Of a stretch of 10,400 bases of DNA, positions 1 to 7,697 are shown piece by piece. Made by a program: the position numbers and the translations under genes. The notes under the pieces are model-generated. The model did not search any database. It was not told where the DNA came from and saw only the letters and a list, made by a program, of their open reading frames with translations. Source of the DNA: an uncultured Clostridia bacterium (GTDB lineage Bacteria; Bacillota; Clostridia; Christensenellales; Borkfalkiaceae); contig CAMOXE010000089.1 of NCBI GenBank assembly GCA_946628865.1, forward strand, positions 1 to 10,400. The letters are read 5' to 3'. Positions within the stretch are counted from its first letter, which is position 1. Every line of letters starts with the position of its first letter.

Positions 1-1225
1 CGGACAGGGCGGCGACAACACTCAGATATGTTATACCGCTCACGGCAATAAGGAAGACTACGAAGCGATGATAGATCGTATCGCATACGTTATAGAGCGT
101 TCTTTGATAAGGTATACACCTGAAAAGTATCCGCTCAGTAACGTCGTCGCCTTTACTCACGAGGACAATGAGAACGTAATGTGTCGTTGTGCAAGTTGTA
201 CGGAAGCGAGTTTAAAATACGGCGCGCAATCGGCGCTGGCGATTATAGTCAATAACGACGTCAGAGCAAAACTCGAAGAATGGATGAATTTGCCCGAAAA
301 TGCGGAATATAAAAGAGAGAACTTAAAAGTCGTGTTCTTTGCGTATTCTGCATTTATAAGCGCTCCCGCTCATTACGACGAGTCGCTCGGCAAATACGTC
401 GTCAACAGTCCGGATTTAAAGATGCGTGACGACGTAGGCGTATTTTATGCGGTTTCGAGCGGACTTAATTTCCAACAGAACATATACGGCGACGGCAGCA
501 AAGAGGGCGTTGAAAACTCCTTAAAGTGGTTCGATATAGCGCCGTCGGTTTACCTTTGGACTTATGACGCGAACTTCGGAAATTTCATTTTCAGAACGGG
601 TGGAACAAACTTCTACGACACCGACGCATATCAGTTTTTTGCGGCAGGCGGAGCGAAGTATATGTTCAAGCAGTCGGTAATGCCGGGCGCAAACGCCACT
701 TCTTTCCAAACGTTAGATATGTATCTCGATTCTCATATGCAATGGGATACGAGGTCGGATATCGGAGAATTGACGAAGAGATGGTTTAAGGCTATGTTCA
801 AGGATGCGTCAGACGTGATGTTTGAACTCTATAAACAGGAAAACACATACGCATTGATAGTCGCAAACGAAACAAAAAAAATAGCGAGAACGGGCATAAT
901 AAACTACGCTATCAGCCGTGAATACTGGAAGTATGAAATGCTCAAAGGCTGGCTGGATAAAATAGACGAGGCGAGGGAGTTGATTTCTAAATATCAGACG
1001 AAAAATCCCGAATTGTACGCAGTTTTGAAAGAACATCTCGATATAGAGTGGGTATGCCCTGCATATTATATGATTTCGTATAACGCAGGAAGTATTCCGG
1101 ACGACGAATACAATAAAATGGTTTCGTATTTCAAGACGGACATTTCCGCGTTAAGGGATTTCAGATTTTCCGAAAGGTCTTACGGAACTATAACCGCTTG
1201 GGCGGCGGAACTCGCTTTAAGATAA
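1..1225 (+). CDS. DUF4838 domain-containing protein (glycoside hydrolase-like), 5' end outside window
   Basis: The reading frame is open from base 2 to the TAA at 1223-1225, so the first in-frame ATG at 68 is internal and the true start lies upstream. The visible part, about 407 residues, has the layout of DUF4838: a CYTAHGN-like segment at 29-49; an acidic then cysteine-rich stretch, HEDNE followed by C-x-C-x2-C (about 157-200), matching the family's D...CxCxxC; the segment YLWTYDANF (about 550-575), where the family has a V/LWDY-x2-NF pattern; and a C-terminal helical part with the MYLDSHMQWD region. DUF4838 proteins are large, often secreted, and occur in polysaccharide-utilisation loci beside alpha-glucuronidase-like enzymes; their reaction is not established. 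Any signal peptide or N-terminal module is outside the window. The lipoprotein gene follows 10 bases later, with its ribosome binding site overlapping this stop codon, so the two are probably co-transcribed. The family call is firm and the function is unknown. Confidence 0.82.
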   Translation, partial: GQGGDNTQICYTAHGNKEDYEAMIDRIAYVIERSLIRYTPEKYPLSNVVAFTHEDNENVMCRCASCTEASLKYGAQSALAIIVNNDVRAKLEEWMNLPENAEYKRENLKVVFFAYSAFISAPAHYDESLGKYVVNSPDLKMRDDVGVFYAVSSGLNFQQNIYGDGSKEGVENSLKWFDIAPSVYLWTYDANFGNFIFRTGGTNFYDTDAYQFFAAGGAKYMFKQSVMPGANATSFQTLDMYLDSHMQWDTRSDIGELTKRWFKAMFKDASDVMFELYKQENTYALIVANETKKIARTGIINYAISREYWKYEMLKGWLDKIDEARELISKYQTKNPELYAVLKEHLDIEWVCPAYYMISYNAGSIPDDEYNKMVSYFKTDISALRDFRFSERSYGTITAWAAELALR

Positions 1226-1235
1226 GGAGAGAAAT

Positions 1236-3143
1236 ATGAAGAAAGTTTTATCTTTGATAATATCTTCCGTACTTACCTTGTCGGTAATATTTACGGCGGG
1301 GTGTGACGATAAAAATCCGGAAGAGCCGTCCGTCGTTCCCGTCGATGAGAAAGTAGAACTCGAAATAGACGAAAGCAATCTCTTGCTTACGCTCGGTGAC
1401 GTCTACGAACTTTCGGCATCATACACGGCGTTGGCGGGAAAAAATCTTACCTGGACTTCGTCCGCTCCGGGCGTCGTTTCCGTCGATTCAAACGGAAAAC
1501 TGGACGCTCTCGGGGTTGGCTCGGCAACCGTTACCGCAAACTATGCGGACAAACAGGCTTCTTGCAACGTAGAAGTAAGCACCGCGGGTTTTTTGCCTAC
1601 GCTCGTACTTGAAAACGTCTCGGGCGGAAGTTTGACGTTACTTAAAGGCAGAGGGTTCGACTTGAACGCTTGCGTCTGTTTTAACGGTAAAAAATTCTAC
1701 GACGCGGACATACAATATTCGGTACAGGACAAATCGGTAGGAGAAGTCAAAAACGGCGAATTTATCGCCGCCGACAAGACGGGCGAAACGGCTATAAGCA
1801 TCGCGGCGACGTGGAGGGGCTTGACTGTAAGACCTAAGATTTTATACGCGCGTATAATATCCGAAACCTCGGTCGTTTTAAACGGCGGGAAAATAAATTC
1901 GTTAGATTTATTTACCTCTTCAAGTCACGAGGGCAAGACTTATCCGACCGAGCAGGCGATAACTTCCGTTTACGTCGAACAAGACGGAAAGCGGATAGAA
2001 AATTATGAACTTTCCGTTTTAGACACCGCAGTTGCGGAAATCGAGCGTAGCGGCAACGGCTGGAAGGTCTCGGCAAAGAGTTCAGGCAAGACCGCGCTCG
2101 TCGTATCTTACGGCGAAATCCAATACCCTTTCGATATTACCGTAAGCCGTCCCGTGGCGGATTCGGGTAAAATTGTTGATTATTCCATATCCGACGCAAA
2201 GTATTACGACGAGGATCGAGCCGCAATGCGTAATATAAGCGATATGATAGACGGATTCGATAATATCGTCTCCTACGTTGTAAACGGAAAAGAATACAAG
2301 TTTTTAACCGAGGCTTTAAACGTCAAAGAGGGTAGCGGATACGATGTAACTCTATATAGTGAAAAGGTCGGCTATACGCTTACGTTGAACGCGTATACGA
2401 CCGTTATAGACGAGCCGGAAGATTTCAAGAGTATCTATTGCGGAACCACGTCGAAAGATATAGGCGGGTCTTACGCCCTTTGCAGGGATATAATAGAACC
2501 CGATTACCTTCTCTCTATGCCTGACGGCAAAGTGCCAAACAACTTTGCGGGGGTATTCGACGGCAAAGGACACGTTATCTCTTTTACTCTCAAACACGGC
2601 ACAACTCACAGATTCGGTCTTTTCGGCGAATTTTTGAAAGGCGCGACAATCAAAAATCTTGCGCTTAGCGGCATAACAATGGACGGCACGGGCGGCAAAA
2701 ACCCCGCCGGAGTTATCTGCGGCGAAGGTTCCGACGGGAAGAGTACGACTCCCCAAAGCACCATTGAAAACGTATACGTTGACGTTCGTTTCATCACGGA
2801 GGAAAAGAGGTCATCTTACCTTGCGTTCATGGGTAACGCTATGTGGGCAACCGTACTTAAAAACGTTATAATTCACGCTCCCAACGTTCCGGTAAGCGAT
2901 ACTTACGGTTCTTTTGCAAGGGGAGAGGCGGCGCTGGTAAGTAACAGTTACGTTATTTCCGAAGCCCCGACGTATATAACGACTTCGCCTACGAATTACA
3001 AAGTCAAACCCACTCTTTACGCAAGTTATTCGGCGATGAAAGAGGCTGATAACGACTATTCGACGTTCAACGTAGAATTCTGGGATACTACGACGTACGG
3101 AGTCCCGGTATGGAAAACTTTAAAGGACGATTTTAATTGGTGA
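1236..3143 (+). CDS. Surface lipoprotein with Big_2/Ig-like and GLUG-like domains
   Basis: Start ATG 1236 has AAGGAG at 1224-1229, six bases upstream and overlapping the preceding stop. The N-terminus is a lipoprotein signal: MKK, a hydrophobic stretch (residues 4-19), then T-A-G-C with the lipidated cysteine at 23. An acidic, Pro-rich linker follows. Residues about 40-115 read as a bacterial Ig-like Big_2 domain (LTLGDVYELSA, LTWTSSAPGVVSVD, GKLDALGVGSATVTA). Two weaker Ig-like repeats appear to follow (about 122-205 and 210-310). Residues about 436-480 carry a GLUG-like pattern (FAGVFDGKGHVIS, GLFGEFLKGATIKNLALSG), and the tail to about 600 resembles beta-helix strands. No catalytic motif is recognisable. 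The product is inferred to be anchored to the outer face of the cytoplasmic membrane and to bind glycan or display an adhesive surface. Its place between a DUF4838 protein and a GH130 enzyme favours carbohydrate capture. It could instead be a structural adhesin. Confidence 0.85.
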   Translation: MKKVLSLIISSVLTLSVIFTAGCDDKNPEEPSVVPVDEKVELEIDESNLLLTLGDVYELSASYTALAGKNLTWTSSAPGVVSVDSNGKLDALGVGSATVTANYADKQASCNVEVSTAGFLPTLVLENVSGGSLTLLKGRGFDLNACVCFNGKKFYDADIQYSVQDKSVGEVKNGEFIAADKTGETAISIAATWRGLTVRPKILYARIISETSVVLNGGKINSLDLFTSSSHEGKTYPTEQAITSVYVEQDGKRIENYELSVLDTAVAEIERSGNGWKVSAKSSGKTALVVSYGEIQYPFDITVSRPVADSGKIVDYSISDAKYYDEDRAAMRNISDMIDGFDNIVSYVVNGKEYKFLTEALNVKEGSGYDVTLYSEKVGYTLTLNAYTTVIDEPEDFKSIYCGTTSKDIGGSYALCRDIIEPDYLLSMPDGKVPNNFAGVFDGKGHVISFTLKHGTTHRFGLFGEFLKGATIKNLALSGITMDGTGGKNPAGVICGEGSDGKSTTPQSTIENVYVDVRFITEEKRSSYLAFMGNAMWATVLKNVIIHAPNVPVSDTYGSFARGEAALVSNSYVISEAPTYITTSPTNYKVKPTLYASYSAMKEADNDYSTFNVEFWDTTTYGVPVWKTLKDDFNW

Positions 3144-3148
3144 CACAC

Positions 3149-4186
3149 ATGAAACTTACAAAATACAGCGGAAATCCTATTTTAAAACCAAATTCGGAAA
3201 ATCCTTGGGAAGAAAGATGCGTCTTAAACCCTGCGGTCATATACGACGAAGAGCGAAAAGAATTCGTTATGCTTTACAGAGCGGCGGGGAACGACGTAAG
3301 ACATCAGATAAAATTCGGGCTTGCTACGAGTAAAGACGGCGTGAATTTCGTCCGTCAAAGCGATGAGCCTGTATTTGCGGGCAATCACGAAGAACCGGAC
3401 GGCGGTTGCGTGGAAGATCCCCGTCTGATGAAAATCGGAGATATGTACTATATGACGTATGCGGCGAGAGCGTACGCTCCCGGGCAGTACTGGCTCGTAG
3501 AGTATGTAGAGGGCGTTACGAAAGCCCCGACGTATATGGACGAAACCGACGTGAGCGGCGAGGAAATTCCCGCTTTTGCCAAGGAGAATATAACCGTAAC
3601 GTATTTAGCGGCTACAAAGGACTTCAGAACTTATAAGAAATTCGGCAGAATAACCGAGGCTACGGTAGACGACAGAGACGTATTTCTCTTCCCCGAAAAA
3701 ATCGACGGGAAATACGTTATGATCTCGCGCCCGAAATTTAAAGACAAGGGCGTTAAAATGCCGTCTATATGGATATCTTTCGGGGACGATTTGATAGAAT
3801 ACGGCGCTCCTGAACTTCTTATGACGGGAAAAGAATGGTGGGAATCACAGAGAATGGGCGGCGGAACACCGCCGATAAAAACGGACTACGGTTGGTTTAT
3901 GCTCTATCACGGCGTGGACGATAAAGGCGTTTACAGAGTCGGCGCGGTGCTTTTGGATTTGAAAGATCCGAGGAAGATAATAGCGAGGACGAAGGACTTT
4001 ATAATGGAGCCGGAGTTCGATTACGAAACCTGCGGAATATACGAAGGTTGCGTATTTCCGACGGGCGCAGTCGTAAAAGACGGAACGCTGTACGTTTATT
4101 ACGGAACGGCAGACACATATATAGGTCTTGCAACGACTGATTTTAACGAACTTCTCGAATTTTTAAATACCGAGTGCAGAGTATGA
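3149..4186 (+). CDS. GH130 family beta-mannoside phosphorylase-type enzyme
   Basis: About 345 residues, the usual length for GH130, a five-bladed beta-propeller family. Visible family signatures are RYxxNPIL-like KYSGNPILKP at the N-terminus, GCVEDPRL with Asp90 as the candidate general acid, DVFLFPEKIDGKY, ISRPK, GGTPPIKTDYGWFMLYHGVD, and YYGTADTYIGLAT near the C-terminus. The Arg and His of the RPK and YHG motifs fit the phosphate site of phosphorolytic members, so phosphorolysis of a beta-mannoside to alpha-mannose 1-phosphate is inferred; hydrolytic GH130 subfamilies exist. No signal peptide is visible, so it is probably cytoplasmic. The start is uncertain: in-frame TTG 3137 and GTG 3140 precede ATG 3149, and AAAGGA (3122-3127) is better spaced for TTG or GTG. 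ATG 3149 sits five bases after the lipoprotein stop and may rely on coupled translation. The stop overlaps the phosphohexomutase start by four bases. The substrate (mannosyl-glucose, manno-oligosaccharide or mannosyl-GlcNAc) cannot be decided here. Confidence 0.87.
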   Translation: MKLTKYSGNPILKPNSENPWEERCVLNPAVIYDEERKEFVMLYRAAGNDVRHQIKFGLATSKDGVNFVRQSDEPVFAGNHEEPDGGCVEDPRLMKIGDMYYMTYAARAYAPGQYWLVEYVEGVTKAPTYMDETDVSGEEIPAFAKENITVTYLAATKDFRTYKKFGRITEATVDDRDVFLFPEKIDGKYVMISRPKFKDKGVKMPSIWISFGDDLIEYGAPELLMTGKEWWESQRMGGGTPPIKTDYGWFMLYHGVDDKGVYRVGAVLLDLKDPRKIIARTKDFIMEPEFDYETCGIYEGCVFPTGAVVKDGTLYVYYGTADTYIGLATTDFNELLEFLNTECRV

Positions 4187-5808
4187 GCGAATACGACAGA
4201 TGGTTAGAAAATGCCAAAGACGAAGAGGTAAGGGAAGAACTCTTATCCATCAAAGGTAAAGACGGCGAAATAGAGGACAGATTTTATAGGGAACTCTCTT
4301 TTGGCACGGGAGGTATTCGCGGGGTAATAGGCGCGGGAACAAACAGAATGAACGTCTATACCGTAGCAAGGGCGACGTTCGGTCTTGCGGAATACTTAAA
4401 GTCAATCGGCGGCGACAGCGTAGTCATCGCATACGACAGCAGGCATAAGTCGAGAGAGTTTGCCCGTTTGTCCGCCGAAGTGCTATCCTATAACGGTATA
4501 AAGGCGTATTTATTTTCCGAACTTACGCCCACGCCCGTTTTGTCGTTTGCGGTAAGATATTTAAAGGCAAGCGCGGGAATAGTGATAACGGCAAGCCATA
4601 ATCCCAAACAATACAACGGATACAAGGTTTATAATTCGTTAGGTTGTCAGATAACGGACGCCGCGGCGGCGGCAGTTACGAAAGAGATAGAGAAATTCGA
4701 CTATTTCAACTTTTTTGCCGCCGACGACAGTCTTATTGAAGTTTTAAACGGCGAAGTGGAAGATGCGTTTATTAGCGCCGTGAAAGAACTGTCATATGGC
4801 GATGAAAAAAACGAAAAGAACGTTTCGGTGGTGTACTCGCCGTTGCACGGGACGGGCAGAAAATACGTTCAGAGAATATTGAGCGAAACGGGTATAAAGG
4901 AAGTGTATACCGTCAAAGAGCAGGAAATGCCGGACGGGGATTTTACCACTTGTCCGTATCCGAATCCCGAAGAGAGGGAAGCGCTCGGTTTGGCGCTCTT
5001 ATATGCTGAAAAGTATAAGCCCGATCTGGTCTTTGCAACCGACCCCGACGCAGACAGAATAGGCATAGCCGTTCCGAACGAAAACGGAGAGTACCTCCTT
5101 TTAAACGGCAATCGGACGGGCAGCATATTGCTTTACTATATGCTTATAAAAAGAAGAGAAACGGGAAAGCCCTGCCAAGGCGCAACGGCGGTAAAGACTA
5201 TCGTGACGACGGACGTCGCATTCGATATTGCGAAAGAATTCGGAATCGAAGTCAGAGAGGTTTTGACGGGCTTTAAGTATATAGGCGAAGAGATGGAAAA
5301 AATCGACGACTTCGTAATGGGAATGGAAGAAAGTTACGGTTATCTCGTGGGAAAGCACGCAAGGGATAAAGACGCGGTTTCCGCGGCAATGATGATAGCG
5401 AGCGCTTGCGCTTATTTCAAGCAAAAAGGCAAAAGTCTCATAGACGTTTTAAACGAGATAGACGATAAATACGGCTATTACGAAACCGAATTGAAGTCCA
5501 TAACTTTCAGCGGAAAAGACGGTATGGAAAAGATGAAAGAGATAATGTCCGATTTAAGACAAAACCCGATAGAGGAGATAGACGGGCAAAAACTGACGTT
5601 CGACGATTTTTCAAACGGCTTGTACTCACTCCCGAAAAGCGACGTTTTGCGATTTAAAAACGACGCGTGTCGTCTTATAATAAGACCGAGCGGCACGGAG
5701 CCTAAAATAAAAATATATTTTCAGGCTAAAGCAAAAGATGCGTCCTCTGCAAAAAGCCTCGTATCGCGTTTGAAAGAGGTTATCGAAAACAGAATAAATG
5801 CGCATTAA
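4183..5808 (+). CDS. Alpha-phosphohexomutase (phosphoglucomutase/phosphomannomutase)
   Basis: Cytoplasmic enzyme that interconverts hexose 1-phosphate and hexose 6-phosphate through a phosphoserine. All four domain signatures are present: the active-site loop TASHNP with phosphoserine Ser138, the Mg-binding loop DPDADR (Asp287, Asp289, Asp291), the sugar-specificity loop EESYG (382-386), and the phosphate-binding loop RPSGTEP (501-507). The N-terminal signature FGTGGIRG with GTNRMN also matches. Length (541 residues) fits the long Firmicutes PgcA-like class rather than the roughly 450-residue ManB/GlmM class. ATG 4183 overlaps the GH130 stop as ATGA, which favours it over GTG 4174 and implies coupled translation. 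Beside a GH130 phosphorylase, converting mannose 1-phosphate to mannose 6-phosphate is a likely role. Glucose 1-phosphate is an equally possible substrate because members of this class are often promiscuous. The gene ends the left operon, 24 bases before the terminator stem. Confidence 0.93.
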   Translation: MSEYDRWLENAKDEEVREELLSIKGKDGEIEDRFYRELSFGTGGIRGVIGAGTNRMNVYTVARATFGLAEYLKSIGGDSVVIAYDSRHKSREFARLSAEVLSYNGIKAYLFSELTPTPVLSFAVRYLKASAGIVITASHNPKQYNGYKVYNSLGCQITDAAAAAVTKEIEKFDYFNFFAADDSLIEVLNGEVEDAFISAVKELSYGDEKNEKNVSVVYSPLHGTGRKYVQRILSETGIKEVYTVKEQEMPDGDFTTCPYPNPEEREALGLALLYAEKYKPDLVFATDPDADRIGIAVPNENGEYLLLNGNRTGSILLYYMLIKRRETGKPCQGATAVKTIVTTDVAFDIAKEFGIEVREVLTGFKYIGEEMEKIDDFVMGMEESYGYLVGKHARDKDAVSAAMMIASACAYFKQKGKSLIDVLNEIDDKYGYYETELKSITFSGKDGMEKMKEIMSDLRQNPIEEIDGQKLTFDDFSNGLYSLPKSDVLRFKNDACRLIIRPSGTEPKIKIYFQAKAKDASSAKSLVSRLKEVIENRINAH

Positions 5809-5832
5809 TCGACTTATAGACGCGCGTATTAT

Positions 5833-5874
5833 AAAGACCGAACGGGAAAACGATAGTTTTCCCGTTCGGTCTTT
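5833..5874. terminator. Bidirectional intrinsic terminator, perfect 19-bp stem
   Basis: The left arm (5833-5851, beginning AAAGACCG and ending GGGAAAAC) and right arm (5856-5874, beginning GTTTTCCC and ending CGGTCTTT) are perfect reverse complements around the loop GATA. The A and T runs at the stem ends give a short U tract to transcripts from either side. It lies 24 bases after the phosphohexomutase stop and downstream of the convergent AraC-family gene, so it can serve both. The U tract is short (CTTT), so termination may be less than complete. Confidence 0.85.
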
Positions 5875-5883
5875 GATAAAGAA

Positions 5884-5917
5884 AAACGTTTATCCGTTTT
5901 TATAAACGGTTGACGTT
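5884..5917. repeat. AT-rich imperfect hairpin in the convergent intergenic region
   Basis: AAACGT (from 5884) pairs with ACGTTT (ending 5917), and inside it CCGTTT (5894-5899) pairs with AAACGG (5904-5909) around a TTAT loop. It could act as an additional weak terminator for the AraC-family gene. The rest of the 180-base gap between the mutase and the regulator (5809-5988) holds the 19-bp terminator stem and otherwise only AT-rich sequence, with no open frame or RNA motif that I recognise. Confidence 0.4.
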
Positions 5918-5988
5918 TCATAGCGTAATAGTATCAATTACGAATATAAACAGTTAAAATAAAACAGGTTTTACCGCGGAGAAAACGC

Positions 5989-6741
5989 TCACTGAGTATG
6001 AACTGCCGTTCTCTGTTTTGTAGTAATGAATAATTTTCTGAATTGATACGGCGTTATACCGGTTCTTTTTTTGAATGCTCTGATAAAATAATTTTCTTCT
6101 GAAAATCCTACTTTGTATCCGATGTCCTCTTCGTTCATTATTCCTTCTATAAGCAGTTCTTTGGCTTTTTCGATACGGCATAAAATTATATACTCGATAG
6201 GAGAGAGGTTCGTTTCCTTTTTAAACAACGCCGACAAGCGCGACGGGGAATAATTCGTCTCGCGGCACAAGTCCGCAAGCGTTATTTTTTCGTCCAAATG
6301 GACTTTGACGTAAGTTTTTATTCGGGATATAACGGGAAGTTCTTTTTCTTCTTGCTCTTTTTTAAATCTCGATATGATACATTCGACGATTTTTTCTCCC
6401 TCGCGGTAAAATTCTTTACCGAGCGTTTCAAACCGCATATCGCAATACGCCGTCAACATTTTTATTTCCGGCGTCACGCTCGTAACGGTGGACAATTCTT
6501 CATCGCAGTCGACGAAGTTGAAACTGACGTAATCCGTTTCCGTGTTGCTTTCCGCCCGTTCTCTTTCGGAGTCGCTTTTTATATATATCGCTTGGTTGTC
6601 GCGCAACGTATACCGGGTACCGTTTATTTTATAATCGAGTTTGCCTTTATAAACGACAGTCAATTCGCAAAAAGATATTTTTTGCTTAGGTATAGCCATT
6701 GCGGGGTGTTTTTTATTGTGCCTGTAATAAATAATATTCAT
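5989..6741 (-). CDS. AraC-family transcriptional regulator
   Basis: 250 residues with a two-part layout. Residues about 22-76 look like a short cupin-type ligand-binding region (VYKGKLDYKINGTRY, LRDNQAIYIKSD). Residues about 138-238 are a full AraC/XylS double helix-turn-helix: first helix pair LADLCRETNYSPSRLSALFK, second IGYKVGFSEENYFIRAFK, then the hallmark GITPYQFRK. It is transcribed divergently from the isomerase/oxidoreductase/uxuA operon across a 107-base spacer, so it is the probable sugar-responsive regulator of that operon, usually an activator in this family. The ATG at 6741-6739 has no clear Shine-Dalgarno upstream (the bases before it read ATCTTACT). An internal Met15 is an alternative start but also lacks one. 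The stop is TGA at 5991-5989. The family is certain; the effector is unknown. Confidence 0.92.
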   Translation of the reverse strand: MNIIYYRHNKKHPAMAIPKQKISFCELTVVYKGKLDYKINGTRYTLRDNQAIYIKSDSERERAESNTETDYVSFNFVDCDEELSTVTSVTPEIKMLTAYCDMRFETLGKEFYREGEKIVECIISRFKKEQEEKELPVISRIKTYVKVHLDEKITLADLCRETNYSPSRLSALFKKETNLSPIEYIILCRIEKAKELLIEGIMNEEDIGYKVGFSEENYFIRAFKKRTGITPYQFRKLFITTKQRTAVHTQ

Positions 6742-6785
6742 AGTAAGATAATGCTATTTATGATTTATTTCAATAATATAATTTA

Positions 6786-6813
6786 TTGACTTTAAAAATA
6801 ATTGTGCTACAAT
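6786..6813 (+). promoter_or_regulatory. Sigma-A promoter with extended -10 for the isomerase/oxidoreductase/uxuA operon
   Basis: TTGACT (6786-6791) is five of six to the -35 consensus. A 16-base spacer follows, then TACAAT (6808-6813), five of six to the -10 consensus, preceded by TGC (6805-6807) as an extended -10. Transcription would start near 6820, leaving a leader of about 29 bases with a GAGG site before ATG 6849. The -10 lies inside an inverted repeat, which suggests control at the promoter itself. Confidence 0.75.
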
Positions 6814-6817
6814 TATT
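6797..6817. promoter_or_regulatory. Inverted-repeat candidate operator over the -10 element
   Basis: AATAATTGT (6797-6805) and ACAATTATT (6809-6817) are perfect reverse complements around GCT, forming a 21-base palindrome that covers the -10. A second, shorter inverted repeat, CAATAA (6771-6776) with TTATTG (6783-6788), touches the -35. AraC-family proteins usually prefer direct or asymmetric half-sites, so a second regulator of LacI or GntR type is possible. The region is AT-rich, so some symmetry may be chance. Confidence 0.5.
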
Positions 6818-6835
6818 ATAGCATCATACTTTGAA

Positions 6836-6839
6836 GAGG
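6836..6839 (+). promoter_or_regulatory. Ribosome binding site that fixes the start at ATG 6849
   Basis: GAGG lies nine bases upstream of ATG 6849. An in-frame TTG at 6831 precedes this site and would place the ribosome binding site inside the gene, so TTG 6831 is rejected as the start. Confidence 0.75.
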
Positions 6840-6848
6840 TCAAGAGAA

Positions 6849-7697
6849 ATGATAAAACTTTGCGCGTTTGCCGATGAGGCGGCGGATAGCCTCGATGGGC
6901 AAATAATCGCGCTGAAGAGAAACGGTATAAATCTGATCGAACTCCGCGGCGTAGACGGAAAAAACGTCGTCGATTTCACAGAAAGCGAAGCGCACGAGTA
7001 TGCGGAACGACTTAAAAGCGAAGGGGTATCCGTCTGGTCGATAGGCTCGCCGCTCGGAAAGAGCGATATAGAAGAAGACGAAGCGGTATACTTTGCGAGA
7101 TTGCATAAACTATGTAAAACGGCTGAAATTTTTAATTGCCAAAACGTTAGAGCGTTCAGTTTTTTTAACGCATACGGCAAGCGCGACGAAGTTATGAAAA
7201 GGCTCGAAGAGACGGTCAAGATTGCCCGCGAATACGGCATAAAGATATGCCACGAAAATGAAAAGGATATATATGGCGATACTCTTAAAAGGACGCTTGA
7301 TATTATAAATTCCGTTGACGGCATATACTCTGTTTACGATCCTGCAAACTTTATTCAATGCGGCGAAGAAGCCGAAGAGACGATTTCGGCGCTATTTGAA
7401 AAAACCTACTATTTTCACGTTAAAGACGTAATAAAAGAAACGAGCGAAATAGTTCCCGCGGGCTACGGTGACGGAAAAATAGCCGAGATAGTAAGAAGAA
7501 TTAACGGCGATACCGTTTTTACCTTAGAGCCTCATCTCGCGGTGTTTAAAGGGTATTCCTCGATAGATAAAACAGAAATGAAAAACAAATATAATTTTGC
7601 AAATTCGTCGGAAGCGTTTGACTGCGCCGTAAGAGCGTTTAAAGATATTCTATTCGGCGCGGGGTATAAAGAAACTACGGGAGGTTTTGAAAAATAA
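6849..7697 (+). CDS. TIM-barrel sugar phosphate isomerase/epimerase-like protein (AP endonuclease 2 / xylose isomerase-like), first copy
   Basis: 282 residues from ATG 6849. The fold signature is the xylose isomerase-like TIM barrel, with alternating strands such as LIELRGVDG, VWSIGSPLG and NVRAFSFF. Candidate divalent-metal ligands at the C-terminal ends of strands are Glu136 in CHENE, Asp164 in YDPANF, His190 in FHVKDV and Glu227 in LEPHL, and GYGDGKI follows the KDV strand as is common in the family. Members isomerise or epimerise sugars and sugar acids, or open 3-keto glycosides by beta-elimination; the reaction cannot be assigned here. It is the first gene of the operon, behind a strong promoter divergent from the AraC-family gene. 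Its TAA shares one base with the ATG of the next gene, which encodes a related barrel. No signal peptide is seen, so it should be cytoplasmic. Confidence 0.85.
   Translation: MIKLCAFADEAADSLDGQIIALKRNGINLIELRGVDGKNVVDFTESEAHEYAERLKSEGVSVWSIGSPLGKSDIEEDEAVYFARLHKLCKTAEIFNCQNVRAFSFFNAYGKRDEVMKRLEETVKIAREYGIKICHENEKDIYGDTLKRTLDIINSVDGIYSVYDPANFIQCGEEAEETISALFEKTYYFHVKDVIKETSEIVPAGYGDGKIAEIVRRINGDTVFTLEPHLAVFKGYSSIDKTEMKNKYNFANSSEAFDCAVRAFKDILFGAGYKETTGGFEK

Noticed and set aside
2352..2756. 134-residue - strand open frame inside the lipoprotein gene
   Set aside because: Opposite strand to a gene with a coherent signal peptide and domain order, and no similarity recognised.
5809..5988. Possible small RNA or riboswitch in the convergent gap
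   Set aside because: The strong stem is fully explained as a terminator between convergent genes. No promoter or known riboswitch core was seen.
6745..6773. Possible - strand promoter for the AraC-family gene (TTGAAA, 17 bases, TATCTT)
   Set aside because: The predicted transcription start would fall on the ATG itself, leaving no leader, and the region is AT-rich enough for such matches by chance. Left as a possibility only.
6298..6789. 163-residue open frame on the + strand opposite the AraC-family gene
   Set aside because: It is antisense to a gene with a complete, unmistakable AraC domain, its translation is Phe-rich with no family signature, and it has no good ribosome binding site.
6824..7324. 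Antisense open frame opposite the first TIM-barrel gene (- strand)
   Set aside because: A shadow of a gene with clear metal-site motifs. The Ser-rich translation has no recognisable domain.
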